Source: Vitrella brassicaformis (taxonomy: Eukaryota; Sar; Vitrellaceae). Taken from it: a stretch of DNA of 61,721 nucleotides. Position 1 is the stretch's first letter. Every line of letters begins with the position of its first letter. Position numbers and translations under genes: made by a program. Of the stretch, positions 22,743 through 34,820 are shown one piece after another. The notes under the pieces were generated by a model. The model was not told where the DNA came from and made no database searches. It saw only the letters and a list, made by a program, of their open reading frames with translations. The DNA lies in contig CDMY01000271.1 in the NCBI GenBank assembly GCA_001179505.1, forward strand, positions 79,082 to 140,802, written 5' to 3'.

Positions 22743-23457
22743 GTCGGATGGTGGTTCAACTGATTGCCTTCCGTCGCAGGAGATCAGTGGATGGTGACAC
22801 CCCCGTACTCGAACAAGGCATTGATTGCTGAAAAGCGCGTCACGAAGCCCAATGCGTCTTTGTGTGTGACGCGTTGTGTTGACCCTAATCAAATGGATGT
22901 ACCTGTCTGTCGTGTGTTGATTCATCCTGTCCGTGCTTGGCAGTTTGATTTGCCACACCAGAGCGAGCGAGCGAGCGAGCGAGCGAGCGGGGCATGGATT
23001 GCTACCGCCGCTGCTCTTTGTCAAAGGATGCATAAGAAGACAAAGAGTTGCAACCATCAATGCGTCTTGTGTGTGTGGTGTGGACGGCAATACCCTGCGA
23101 CGCGGTGCTTGTGTCGAGAAGTGCTTTGAAGAAACTCGTCAGTCACCCGACAAACATGCATTCATTCATCGAGTGGTCCGGCTGAGCATGTTTGTGTACA
23201 TGCCGGGCGTTGAGGAACATGACCGATGGAATAATACTCTATACTCATTCAATTCGGACCGCATCCATGTGTCCCCCAGCAGATTCTGCTCAATCCCAAG
23301 ACCAATGCAATGCCACTTCGTGCATAAGGTTGTATGGACAATCGATCGTTTATGCTACTGAACAGACCCACACATTGCTAGTAAAGGAATTGGCAGTGCT
23401 ACGTGCAGTGCTCCCAATGCAACACACCCACACACGTGAGGCGGCAAAGCAGCACAA
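22743..23457. other. Intergenic region with a GCGA microsatellite
   Basis: No gene is supported in these 715 bases. A tandem GCGA repeat of about seven units lies at 22961-22989. Some splice-like motifs are present near 22775, but no continuing exon is found. Confidence 0.45.
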
Positions 23458-25334
23458 CTAGGATGGATCGCCAGGGCCTTCTTTGCCTTCCTCTTCCGTT
23501 GACCGGCCTGGCGCCTGGTCGCCTCCTCCAATTCTGGCTCGTTTGCGCGGATGATGTGGCGGGAAGTCGATGCAGTCGGGCAGAGCTGTGCTGGTGTAGA
23601 GGTCCAGGACGACCTCTTTCCTCTTCGCGTCATAGTACAGGAGGCCCTGGTTGTGATCCTCGAGCTTGTCGAGAAGGAAGGCAATCACATCGTAAAGGAA
23701 ACGGAGGCACACCTCTGGCTCCTGAAGCAACAACAAGAAACAAGAGATGGCACATGGATACCTCTCTCAAAGAAGACAGACATGGTTTCCTGTACCCATA
23801 GCGGTGTCCTTTTGTTGCTGTTGACTATCACGGGGATCTGAAGAGTGCTGCACAGCAAAGAAACATGGTGACACTCGCACAATGGTGGTTGTTGTGTCTT
23901 GCAGTGCAGGGGTACTCGAAGGTCTCGACAGCTTGGAGAGTGCCTCTGTCGTCTCGGAAGCCACCTGTGTCAGTAACAGGGAGAAAGAGAGAGAGACGAG
24001 GAGAGCACCAGACAGACAGACAGACAGACAGGGCGGGAGGGTGTTGTTTGGGTCGATATGATGATAGCTCAGATAGGCGTCATCGCCACACTGCTCTGAT
24101 CTCACGCCCACATAGGATCTTGGGCACGCCGGGCATGTATGACTGAATCCAATACTTGAGCAGCTTCCGTTCGAAGTTTTGTCTGGCCCGTCCATTGTCG
24201 ATTCGTGGAGTGACCTTGAGCTCAACATACTCACCCTTATCTGAGCTCAGCACACAAACACCTTTATGGCGGTGGCACGCTGGTATGGTTGTCTTTCCTT
24301 GTTTGCGCAGCTGACTGACCATCGATACAGTCGATTTCTGATGAGAAGAGTATGTTGTAAGCACCAATGCGCCTGTCATCATCGTACTCGGCAAGTGCTG
24401 ACGAAACAAGTGTGTTGTAGTTCTGCAATGGTGACAGAAAGGAAAGCTCAGCTGGTGGCAAGCAGCGCGTTTCCCGTTTGTGAGGTCACCTCTTTGCCGC
24501 CACATGGCTTCGACAGATCTCCCCCAGTCACGCAATGCTCAAACTGACCACACAGCAACATATCCACCTACGAAGTCAGTCGGTCCATGCTGCAGCTCAC
24601 CCTGTGTCCCCTGTAGTTGATTTCGTGCGGGATTGGGTTCTTCTCCGTCTCCTCGTTGATGCGGACATCCATGATGAGGCAACCGTGACGCCTGACCATC
24701 AAACGCGACAGAGCAATAGCCCCGATATGCCTCTTTGCAGGTATCTCGGCTGTCTACCTGTAGACGGCGAGTATCCACGGAAACCGGTCATTGTATGGCG
24801 TGCCCATTATTTTGTTGATATTGTTCCTGTATGTTATCAGGTGGCTGTCGTACACGTCGCCGTCCTCGCAGAAGTGCGCATGCATGGCGAAAATGTGCTC
24901 GAGCGGAGCACCGGGGATGGGCTGGAAGGGATCAGGCGCTGGCTTCTTGGCGGCCTCTTGTCGCTGAATCCACTCATCGAGAAAGGCATTCAGGTCACAC
25001 GGCAGCTGGGGAATGCACAGCTTGGCCTGCAGAAGAACGAGAGAGATGCAATGGGGTCACATCACAGACAAGCTGCTGAGATCAGATCTTGTTCATCTCG
25101 CACCAGACAGGATTTGTTCATGCGGCAAACGCCTCCCTCAGCCTCTGACGAGCTGTAGCCAATCTCGCGCTGCAAACGAGTCCACAGATCCACCCCTCAC
25201 CCCTGCTTGTTTTTGTTGCTTTTGCTTACTGGTCGTTCGTAGTCGATGTTGGTTTGCCGCCTTTGCAGCTCCCTCAAATCCACACGCATCGAATGGCTCG
25301 AGAGAGGCTTGCGCGTATCTTCAGTCGACGCCAT
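23458..25334 (-). CDS. DXO/RAI1 family decapping exonuclease
   Basis: DXO/Rai1 enzymes remove incomplete or non-canonical caps (including NAD caps) from RNA and degrade it 5' to 3'. On the minus strand the first exon starts at 25334 (MASTEDTRKPLSSH), followed by REIGYSSSEAEGG and an exon with LPCDLNAFLDEWIQRQE. Later exons hold the catalytic motifs: the E-I-D of ILFSSEIDCIDG near 24320-24350 and the E-L-K of VELKVTPRIDNGR near 24190-24230, followed by LLKYWIQSYMPGVPKILCG. These match the family's metal-binding EhD and EhK motifs. The C-terminal exon carries a basic PRKRARI stretch that could be a nuclear localisation signal, followed by an acidic Gly-rich end. Exon edges are approximate. The start is 195 bp from the start of the divergent IQ gene. 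Confidence 0.85.
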
Positions 25335-25529
25335 TTCGCAGCAGCGATTGGGAGCACCCTAGCGATACCGTGAAACCAAAGGAGAGGGATTCGCTAAAAG
25401 AACCGATGGAAGACACAGCAGAATCAACTGAAGACAAGCACGTAGAGAACAAAGAGCATGCATGTGTGCTTACTTGTCACCTGATGCGTGTGTTTCTCCG
25501 ATTGTCCTTCTTTGATTGAATCTCAGACA
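25335..25529. promoter_or_regulatory. Compact divergent promoter, DXO and IQ genes
   Basis: Only 195 bases separate the two start codons, so both 5' ends must share this DNA. No obvious core promoter element is visible. The IQ start is preceded by an acceptor-like ctcag, so a non-coding first exon could lie further upstream. Confidence 0.45.
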
Positions 25530-28500
25530 ATGAGGGCTCCACCTGGCGCCGTGCTGCAACCCATTGCCGTTGAATCATGGCTCGCGTGGCAGAAGGAGGC
25601 TTTACAACCGCTGTCTCGGGGACAGGCAAGATGCAGCGGCCCTCCTCCGTCTTCTTCCCCCTCGAGGACGACACGAATACTGCAGAATGCATGGCAGAAC
25701 CGGCAAGGAGTACGGCCGTTCATCAAGGATCCCTATGAACAAACAATGCCCACAGACCTCACGCCCATTGGCCCTCGCCTGCCGTCGATTGGCGGTGCAA
25801 TCAACCGCATGGATCCGCGCATCGAGCCTCCCCATCTGCACCTCAGCGATGGAGGAGTAAGGCTTCACCAGGAGCTCAACAAGAGCAGAGAAGGAGGGAC
25901 GCGAATGGTCGGTATCGGCCCGCTCGAGGCGTCTACTCCTGTCGATATGTACGAGAAACAGGTTGCGAGGAGTGGTGTGGACTTGGAGGCCAGCGCACGG
26001 GCGGCGCAGGGAGGTGTCACGGTCAATACAGAAAAAGGGCTGGACGAGCTGACGAGCAAGACAGATGGAGTGGGCGGCTTCGTCCAGTCTGTACCACTCA
26101 ATGGTAGGCAACTAGTAGTAGGGCAGGTCAGTAATCTGATGCTGTATACGTGGACATTCAGTCCTGTCGAGAACTCCACCAGCAGCCAACCTCGTCAAGG
26201 TCAGCAGGACTGAAGGAGATCCAAGGAAGACGTATTTATTCATCCATGCATACTGACATGGATGGCATTTGCCCAGCTGCATCACTACCTCCACGTGGAG
26301 GCCCCTCGGCAGACGGAGTGGGCAGCCAAGATTGTCTTCAAAGAGGACCAGCCACCCCGACCGCCACCGATTCGAGTTCAGACCCGGCCCGCCCCGGAAG
26401 AACTCACTCCTCCTTCCCCATTCCAATACAGTGACGGCTCGGCGATTGACTATCATCGGGACTTCACACGCAAGATGGTTAGCGGAGGCCTGTCTTGTAC
26501 AGAGCGCGGCGACGTGTCTCACCTTCTCTTGCACTGCTCGTCAGATGGCGTGGCAACGTGCTGTGCTGGATCGTAATGCGACGAGAATTCAGCGAGCATG
26601 GCGGCAAAGGGGAGGGAAGAAGCTGTCGTTTTGGCGGGGGAAGCCGATGGAGCGACTGTCGGCCAAGGCCAATCGATTCATGGAGTAAGCATAAGAAACA
26701 GGGAAACGACTCAGCCAAAGTATGCTCCGGCCTGTAATCAATTTGCAGCGGATGGAAGACAGCTCAGAAGACAGCTAAGGTAGCTTCGCAATCCATGCTT
26801 TTCCCGTGCCCCATGTGCGCTTGTGTGCTTCTCTTCTCGTCTCAGGAACGGAATGAGGAGGAGCAGCTCAGGGTACAAGAAAGAGCTGCCACTCTGTTCA
26901 AGTAAGGTCTTTACGGCACAAAGAGCACATGTGGTACAGACGTGTGCTCATGTCGATCTTTCAGAGACTGGATACCTTCAGAAGAGAAACCGCCTGTCGA
27001 GGCTCTCCTTCGTCCCGCCACTGCCCCGGTGGCACCGTCGGCTGTAGAGGGCCTTCTTGGAGAGCCTTCGCCTCCTCCTGCCGCCATTGCTGACTTGATC
27101 TCCGGTCGGCCGTCAGCGGCTCCCTCTGCGCCTCCTTCTGCTTCCCGTGCCCCTCAGGGTCTCCTTCCTGAGACGCCATCGGCAGTACAGGGTTTGGTCA
27201 GTCCGCCAAGTGCAATCGAAGGGCTGGTGTCAGAACAGCAGCCTCCGCCGACATTGGCTGGACTCGTCGACGAAGAGAGACCTGCAATTGCCGGCCTGTT
27301 GCCAGAGTATGGCGAGGCCCCAAGTGCGCTGGCGGGTTTGGTGCCCTCTGCGGTGTCGACGAGCCCCAGGGAAGAGAGGCGACGTGTGAGTGAGGAGACA
27401 CTGCAACAGATGAGTGTATTGCTGAGAAGAGCCGAAGAGAGACGCCGCAAGCAAAGGACAGAGGAGCAGCATGATCGAGCCAGGTAAGAAATCTTCATGC
27501 AGATCGGCTGATGTGCCTCACGGATGCGGCTGATGTGTGTTCCAGCTCTATTCGTGAGCAGTTTCGGACGGTGAGGCCTGTGGCGTTCCATCAGATGCGC
27601 ATGCGCGAGGAGCTTCATCGCACAGAGGATCGCAGACGCAAATCGATAAGGCAAAAAAGCGCAAAGAAGGCAAAGGTGGAGGGAAAAGCACGGAGACGAA
27701 GCTTGCTGTAAGCCCATTGTGACAATTCATCAACAGATCACTGTGCCGTGTCTATGCATCAGAGAAGGGCTGCTCGGTCCGACTCAGCTGGCGGACTTCT
27801 TTGCACCCCCCACGAGGACGACCCCAGTGACACCAGCAATGATCCCGCCCCCTGCTGCCGTGTCTGAGGAAGAGGGGCTGCAGAGACAAACTGCAGCCAG
27901 AGACATACAACGAGCATTCCGGTCAGCTGTATGAATGGCACAGATGTCTTCATTAATGTTTGATGGTGGATTTCTTGCACATATCAGAGGTAGTCTAGTC
28001 AGGCAAGAAACAAGCGCTCGGAAGGCTCGACTTGCTCACGAGGTACTCTTTGGCTTCGAAGTAAAACTCGGCCATCTACTTGTTTGCCTCGTCCAGCAAC
28101 TTGAATGGGGAGAAGCTGCTCTGTACATCCAGCGGCACTTCCGTGGCATGAGAGGCCGCAAAATGGCCGCAACCAGGCGCAAGGAGGTGAGCTGGAGCGC
28201 GCTGCGCTGATCATTTTTCATGTAATTCCTCCATGCGTTATCAGGAGCAGGAGCGCCAGGCAGCGCTGTGTATTCAGCGGCTATTTCGTGGCCGCAAGGG
28301 AAAGACCATTGCTACCAAAATCAGGCATGACGTAAGTGCCTGGTTGTCTGCGGTGATTGTCTTGCTGACGTCTCTTCTTTGTACGTCTGCTGTCAGCGCC
28401 TCAAGCATGATTCAGCTGTGCGGATACAGCGGCTCTTCCGAGGCAGGAAGGCGAGAGAGAGAGCCGACCAAATGCGATCCCAGGTAACAGAGACATCACC

Positions 28501-29374
28501 AATCCAAGCGGCCTATTTGGAGCATGTGTTGGATGTCAGGAGCTAGCGTCGGGCCATTTGTCCTTCCTCTCCATGGACCGAATCCTCGAGAATCTTCAGG
28601 TACGACTGCCTGCCAATCCGTCGCCGCGCTTCAATTTAGCCCTGCCTCCCTCTGTACATGTCTCAGCGTCGATTAGAGACAGTGGCGGAGAACGAGCGAC
28701 AAGTCATGGGCAAGGCACCTCCCTCGGTGTCTGCACCCCCGACCCGTCGACCGACGCCCATTCGTCGCCCGCCATTCGCAACTACTCTCCCAGAGGAGGT
28801 GCTTGAACGACGCCCACCGGAGAGGCCAGCGATTCATCGTCCGCTGGAAGGGACAGTGCAGCCACAGTCGGCTGTCGTGGCTGAGGTGCACACGCTCACC
28901 AATGAGATATTGGAGCTACTCGGGCAACCGCCGACTGAGTTGCCTTCCTATCAGCCCCAACCACCACAAGAAGAGGAGAAAAGTGACGGGGAGCTTCAGG
29001 TCGCTGAGGAGCGTGAGAGCGTCAAGGAAGAGGCCGCGGAGCGAGAAGATGAAGAGCGTCTCGAGCTCGAGCCAGCGAATCGTGCCTCAGACAAGCCATC
29101 TCGAAGAACAACGCTGATGTCAAAGGTCGCTTTTGCCACGCTTGCCTTCATGCGGCCACCACCTGAGAAGAAGGGCAAAAAGAAGAGAGCTCCGATGCCA
29201 ATGCCCGCGATCACCAAGAAGGGCCAGAGGAGGGACTCGAAAGAAAGAGACGTCTCGCCAGTGCATGTGAGGTTGATGAGACGCCAGCTGGAACGCGTGG
29301 AGCGTGAGCGTGTGTTCCAGCGGAGACGCGACATGCTGAAGTGGAGGAGGCAACAGCGAAGAGACAAACGATGA
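25530..29374 (+). CDS. Multi-IQ-motif protein with A-x-x-G-L repeats
   Basis: The protein carries at least five IQ-type calmodulin-binding motifs: TRIQRAWRQRGGKK (about 26580), ARDIQRAFRSAV (27893), ALYIQRHFRGMRGRK (28120), ALCIQRLFRGRKGK (28258) and VRIQRLFRGRKARER (28418). The last three sit one per exon. Between 27020 and 27360 lies a low-complexity stretch in which a short unit of the form A-[VI]-x-[GD]-L-[VIL] recurs about seven times, spaced by Pro, Ser and Glu. The C-terminal exons are Pro-rich then strongly basic (KRRDKR at the end). First exons are 25530-26126 and 26277-26477. Calmodulin or centrin binding at a cytoskeletal site is the likely role by motif; no orthologue is recognised. 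The stop overlaps the next start codon. Confidence 0.7.
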
Positions 29375-31319
29375 TACATGAGCCGCCGACCATGACAGTG
29401 CCACCTGCGATACAAACCCTCGAGCGTGAAGAGGCTCCCAGCTCATCTGACATCGATGCTGATCACGGCGGCAGGATTGAGACCGTCACGATGGCGCAGC
29501 GCATCATGAAGTAAGGTCACCAAATCGTTCTGCCTCTATGTCCCTCTGTTTGTCCAGTCTATTCACTGTTCAAGCCACTGCTCCAGACGAGCACAGGCAA
29601 CGATCCATCGCCACACCAGGCAACGATGTCCAGAAGTTGATGCGGTCCGTCAAGGCCTTCCAGACCGCCAAAGCTATGGCCTATCAAGCTGCCAAGGGGG
29701 ATGGCGGCAAGGGCAAGGAACCGCCACCAGAAGGAGGCAAGGCAGCCGAAGCTCAGCCATCCGCAGCAGCCAAGGCTGCATCCAAGCTCAAGAGGGTGAC
29801 TGTGGCAGCTGCGGCTCGAGCCGCAGGCCCAGCAAGCAGTGGCAGATGGGGCTCTGAGGCCGAGTCGTCCGCCCCGTCGGCCGAGTCCTCTTCGTCCTCA
29901 TCTGAGGTCGACGCCAAGCAGTTCAGCAGACTCAGGGCCTTGACGACGGCTCAACGATTCGCAAGGTAGTACAGAATGTAGACAAGAGCTGGGCTGAGAC
30001 GAGAAGTGGGAAATGACCTATTTTGTGAGCAGTCTCTTGAGCGTCCAAGCGACAGCCATCGATGACGAAACCCGCCGTCGGACAGTAGGAACGGCGGGGA
30101 GAGACGTGCAACGAATGATGCGAGGAGTGAGGGCCTTCAAGAGCGCTGCCAGTGACAAGGAAGCCAAGTCAGAGAAGAAGCTCGTGGCGTTCAGCAAGGA
30201 GGAAGGCACCGAGGCAACGAAAGAAGGCAGGGCGGCATCGATGCTCAAGAAAGCGATCTCCAAGACGAGCGGCGAGGAGAGCGCCGTCTCAGCCAGCTCT
30301 GCAGCGGAGACATCGGAGAGCAGCGACAGTCAAGAAGCCGACGCTGGCAAAGTCGAGACGCAAAAAGACATGTCTCCTACGGAGCGTCTTGGCAGGTCAG
30401 CGAGAGTGTGGAGAAGCGCTTGAGCTTTGCCCATGGTCACGCCTGGTTTGTCTCTACAGACTGTACAGTGTCCACGCTTCTGCAATCTCTCAAGAAGGAC
30501 GGACTTTCAGTCAGGCAGGGACCGACGTGCAGAGGCTGCTTCGAGGTGCTGCAGCGTTCAGAGCTGCAGGAAAGAGACGAGCCACCGCACCGTCTGCCCC
30601 TCCGCAAGCTGACGAGGACCAGTCGCGAGAAGCTGCTTCAGCCAAGGCTTCGTCAGCTTTTCCAAAGAAGGGCTTGCCACAAGGCATTGCATCGAGGCTG
30701 AGATTGAAGGCGAAGAGTGCGGCACAGAGCGGTAAAGAAGGTGGCGAGATATCGGAGGTCGCAAGCAGCTCAAGCTCGTCTGAAGTCAAGGCCGAGGACT
30801 TCGAAAAGCAGGAAGGCGTGACGACCACCGAGAGAATGGCCGAGTAAAAGAATGAACATACACCGCAGACAATGCGCATTCTTTTACTCGGCCAATTCTT
30901 TTACTCGGTGTGCGTGTCTTTTTATTCCCTGCAGCCTACTGAGAGCCCAAGCTGGAGGTCAGTACAGGTTGCGATGTCTGCATTGGTTTCTTCTTCATGT
31001 ATCCTGTGGATGCTTAGCAATCGCGGAAGAGCGAGGCAGAAGCATGAGCACGGCAGGCCGCGACGTGCAGCGAATGCTGCGAGCGGTAAGTGCCTTTCGC
31101 ATGAGTTCTCCAACCCCTCCTCAGCCTTCTCGTGGCGGCGAAGGGGAAGCAGAGCAACGAGAGGGAGGCAGAAGACGCGGAGGTTCGTCGTCAGCTCAGC
31201 GATTCATCAGGTGAAACCGTACCAATCGATTCACACAGCGAGGCATCTGTTCGTACCATATTCGTTCGACACATAATTTTCCATGCAGTATGTATCGAGC
31301 CGAGCGCAAGAGTGAATGA
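29371..31319 (+). CDS. Protein of four exon-encoded repeat modules, unknown function
   Basis: Seven exons (29371-29510, 29558-29965, 30033-30395, 30460-30843, 30935-30957, 31018-31210, 31289-31319) sum to 513 residues in frame. After a short leader (ending MAQRIMN) four modules follow, each opening with a signature like LxxVQAxAIxxExRxxSxxTAGxDVQRMLRxVxAF and ending in a Ser/Glu-rich tail with TTAERFAR-like residues. Module junctions fall at phase-2 introns. Module four is split by an extra intron (30958-31017) inside its signature. Modules one to three have long Ala/Lys/Ser-rich spacers; module four is shorter. I do not recognise the family. It could instead be the 3' part of the IQ gene, which lies immediately upstream, but no splice joins the frames. 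Confidence 0.65.
30838..30908 (+). promoter_or_regulatory. Perfect inverted repeat over a splice donor
   Basis: The 17 bases at 30838-30854 (ggccgagtaaaagaatg) are the exact reverse complement of 30877-30893, leaving a 22-nt loop. A 14-nt partial third copy of the right arm follows at 30895-30908. The GT donor of the intron between modules three and four (30844-30845) lies inside the left arm. If the intron is not removed, translation ends at the TAA overlapping the donor (30844-30846 region), giving a shorter protein that ends in M-A-E. Confidence 0.85.
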
Positions 31320-31848
31320 CAGGTGTGTATGTATGTATTCCTTCCAATGCTTCTCTCTTTTTTCCCGTGCCGTTCATGTCCCGTGTCTCCCTCACAATGT
31401 TCATCAATTATGAGTCGGGAACGAATTCTTTGCCTGGTGGCACAGGCTGGTGCGATTGCGTTTGAGGCGTCACACTGTGGCTGTAGAGATGGGATTTGGT
31501 TCTGTGCGGGATGGTCGGTCATTGTGTTCAAGTGTTACGAGACTTGTGTAACCCCAAAGGGCCTATCGATATTGCGCACAAACGTGGCAGGACGGGGACA
31601 AAAAAAAACGGAAAGGGAGAAAGAAGAAAAAGGGAGAGAGAGAGAGAAAAAAAAGAGAGAAGGCTGACGTCCCAGACCCAAAACTTAAGTTTCACGCGGG
31701 TGTCACGTCTCAAACACTGGAAAACTCTCTCCACTCTGAAAACTCTCTCCACACTCTTGGCGCACGGAGAGGATGAAGGATGACTGGCCTACACTGTTTG
31801 CGAGACTTCCGTGTCAGCCGTACCAACCACCCGCACCAGACGACAAGC
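31320..31848. other. Intergenic region with a polypurine tract
   Basis: No gene is supported. A purine-only stretch rich in A and G occupies about 31598-31664. Nearby, the 18-bp unit GAAAACTCTCTCCACTCT is repeated almost exactly in tandem at 31719-31755. Confidence 0.5.
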
Positions 31849-32887
31849 ATGGCTACCATGATGGTGCTGTCGGGCTATCTTGTCATTCTCTTGATCATCA
31901 TCCCTTCATGTTCCGCTTCTGCTTCGCTGGAGTCGCTGCGCCTGAGATCAGGTAGGCTCTACACGGCTCAGTGCATGACGGGGCAATGATCCGTGCTGTC
32001 TTTGGATGCAGGAGGCTCCCTTGCCCTTCAGCTTGGCACGGCCAACGAGACTGACGCGGCGAACGCGACGGAGGGCCTCCACCAAGGTGAGCAGACGCAC
32101 CTTACACATTGATTCACTCGACACTTCGTTTGCCTTCTGTTGTCTTGGCTGCAGCGCACAAGGGTGCCGATCTTCAGGCTAAGACACACGGCGGTCAATC
32201 GGTACAGCAGTGCCCGGGCATGAGTCCCGCTGTCGTCGCGCAGCCAGCCTGTCATTTCGCCCATGCACAGTGTGGCCGGGGAGCTGTTGATCCGTCCGTC
32301 CCTTCAGTGACGCAGGGAAGCCTCAACTGCGTAACTGCTCAAGCCTTCTGGGGGCTTAGCGCGTGCCTGACCGATGGCGAATGTGGTGTCCGATGCGTCA
32401 GCCATGCCCACCTCTACATCCAGGTACGTGAGCACAGCTCTTTCCTTTGCCTTCACACACACAGAGACGTCGATCTTGTGTTGCGTGTGCTGTTTGCTTT
32501 AGTTCTGCGGGAGGGACCACAACGGTGACCACGGTCACTGCACATCCGTCCAATTCTACGAAGCATTCCGGGAAGGACTGGAGATGCAGTGTGGAGCACG
32601 CATACCCCACCGTCAACTTGGTAGGCCCAGGCAGTGCCCCCACGAGAGAGGTGTACGACAGCACTTCATGCCTGTATGGCTCGTTTTGTTCCTTCAGCGA
32701 ATTGGCGCCCAACAGCCCCGCCGGCGCCCCGTTCTGGCCACGTCCCAAGTCTCGGCCTGTAGAGAACTATGAAGCCTTCAACTTGGCTGCCCTCGACGCC
32801 CTTGTGACCACTTCGTGCCCATACATACAAATGCATGCAGTAGCTTTGTCAATGTGGACCCAGTGTAGTCTCTGGGTCGCCGAGGGA
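31849..32887 (+). CDS. Secreted Cys-containing protein, unknown
   Basis: The chosen ATG gives a strong signal peptide (MMVLSGYLVILLIIIPSCSA). Short exons follow through phase-1 introns: GSLALQLGTANETDAANATEG (two potential N-glycosylation sites) and a Cys-rich exon with CPGMSPAVVAQPACHFAHAQC. The 3' segment is open to 32887 with VEHAYPTVNLVGPGSAPTRE, CLYGSFC and SRPVENYEAFNLAALDAL. The frame of this last exon does not join cleanly to the Cys-rich exon with the obvious donor at 32423, so one junction is wrong or an exon is missed. No family is recognised. The product is probably secreted or surface-bound. Confidence 0.5.
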
Positions 32888-34820
32888 TGATTGACTGACT
32901 TGACGATTGAACTGTAGATAGCTTGACGATTGAGCTGTAGATAGCTTTGTTTTGTGAGAGAGAGTGCCTGTCATGGGACTGTGCTTTTGGTCAACGAACG
33001 GTTGTCGATAACTTGAGCGAAGAATGGAGACTCGATGGTGTGTGTGTGTTGCCTCGATGGGCACAGCCCAGGCCAACATGACGTGTGACTGAAGAAATTA
33101 ATCAATGGGAGTCCAACCAATATCGCATGCAGGCAACGACGTGAACGAACGCACAGAAAACACACACACGTGCATTCAGAGGAGGGAGTCAGGCGTGCAT
33201 GCGTATGCATATCCGCCGTTCGAACACGAATATTGAGTTCGGCAAAAAAGTGCAAAGTGAGGCTACGCTGCCCCGAGACAAACGGAGAGAGACCCGTTCG
33301 CACTGAGAGTGAGGAAAGCAATGCGAAAGGACAGGTGCAGCCCCCATGGTCGTGTGTATCATCCTGCCTTACAGAGGCGTATCGCATCGTCTGCAGCACC
33401 CACCTCTCTCGATTGGTCGTGTCCGCCGTCTGTGTGCCCGGCTGGCTGATTGTGTGATGTCTGTCCTTCCTGGACGAACTCGGGTGGGAATATGAGATGA
33501 GATGTGTAGAGGAAGGGACAAACAATCCGTGAGACACGCAGTGACGCACACGAAGGGGCGACAGCAAGAAACGAACCCCTCATCAGGGCGCAAAAATCCC
33601 ATCGAAAGAAAGACCCGTATGCGGGGCGCGTCCTTGAAACCAATATGACACGCCCTCTGGCTCACGAAAGATAGAGAAAGTGCCACACACACAACCCCGT
33701 GTACAAATACGACCCTCCTCTTCGCGCAGACAGACACACAGACAGACAGACGACAGACACACAGATATATAGGCAGGCACAGGCAGGCAGGCAGGCAGGC
33801 ACTCACTAAAATTTCGCGCATTCTCATGTTGTCTGTTTGTTTTTCGCGCGTGCGATGTCAGTAGACGAATGGACGGCACGCACGTGTATTGAGGGGGCGG
33901 GGGGAGGGGAGGGGAGGGGAGGGGCAGCGTGGGGTGAAGATGGGTGTCGCTCAAGGGAGTTCGCTCACTGCTCAATCAAAAGATGATGAGAGATAGTAGC
34001 TGAGGTCAGTTAGGTGCCATGTTCCATGCATTTCTGATGCATGCATGCATTCATCCGTCCGTCTGTCTATCCATCCGTGTACACATCACATCCTCCCTGC
34101 CTCCCTCCAATCCACATGTGTATAGGTTACACACACACACGGCCGGCCACCCCCCCACCCCATCCAATCCACCCACTTCGCGTATGCATTACGGGCGTAC
34201 TGACTGAGGAGATAGAAAAACAGCCAATGACAGACACGGGAGGGAGGGGGACCGACGGACTGCAAAAACGCGACCCTCCACACAACAGATCGGTACGTCT
34301 GCGCAAAATACATACGAGCATGGTGCTACATAGGATCTCTCTCTCCCTCTCTCTCTCTCTGCATGCAGGCACATCACATGTACATGCGATATAGACGGCG
34401 GGCGAGCACGCACGTGGCCGGTCCAACCCTAGGAGCTGGTGAGCCGAGGCGCGCGAGCTCACTTTCATTCATTCTCGCGCTGAATGAATGCAGAGCACGC
34501 AAACGAGGAAGAAATGATCACATGCATACCAACATACGCACGAGCAAGACATACACACATACACACATACACACAGACATGAACAGCCACGCACACAAGG
34601 CAGGCATGAAAGCGGGAAGGGCATGCAGCAGCCAGCCAGTCAGTCAGACAGACAGACGGTAAGCATCCAGCCAACATACATCCATACCATGCACCCACCC
34701 GAGCAAGAATGACCATGTCATGACCATCAATCACCATACATACAGACGAGACAAAACTCCCCTTGATTGCTCCTTTCTCTCTTTCCCGCCCGGGGTGAGC
34801 AGAGCATGCACCTCTCCTCC
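32888..34820. other. Long non-coding region rich in simple repeats
   Basis: About 1.9 kb without a supportable gene. It holds a near-perfect tandem of a 23-bp unit (GACGATTGAACTGTAGATAGC, 32901-32947), CAGA and GGCA microsatellites (33728-33800), a GGGGA array (33898-33925), TGCA/TCCG repeats (34036-34075), and CACATACA repeats (34550-34580). Open frames here are repeat translations. Confidence 0.6.

Noticed and set aside
33369-34740. Open frames in the 32.9-34.8 kb gap
   Set aside because: Composition follows microsatellites, several start at non-ATG codons, and no splice joins them.
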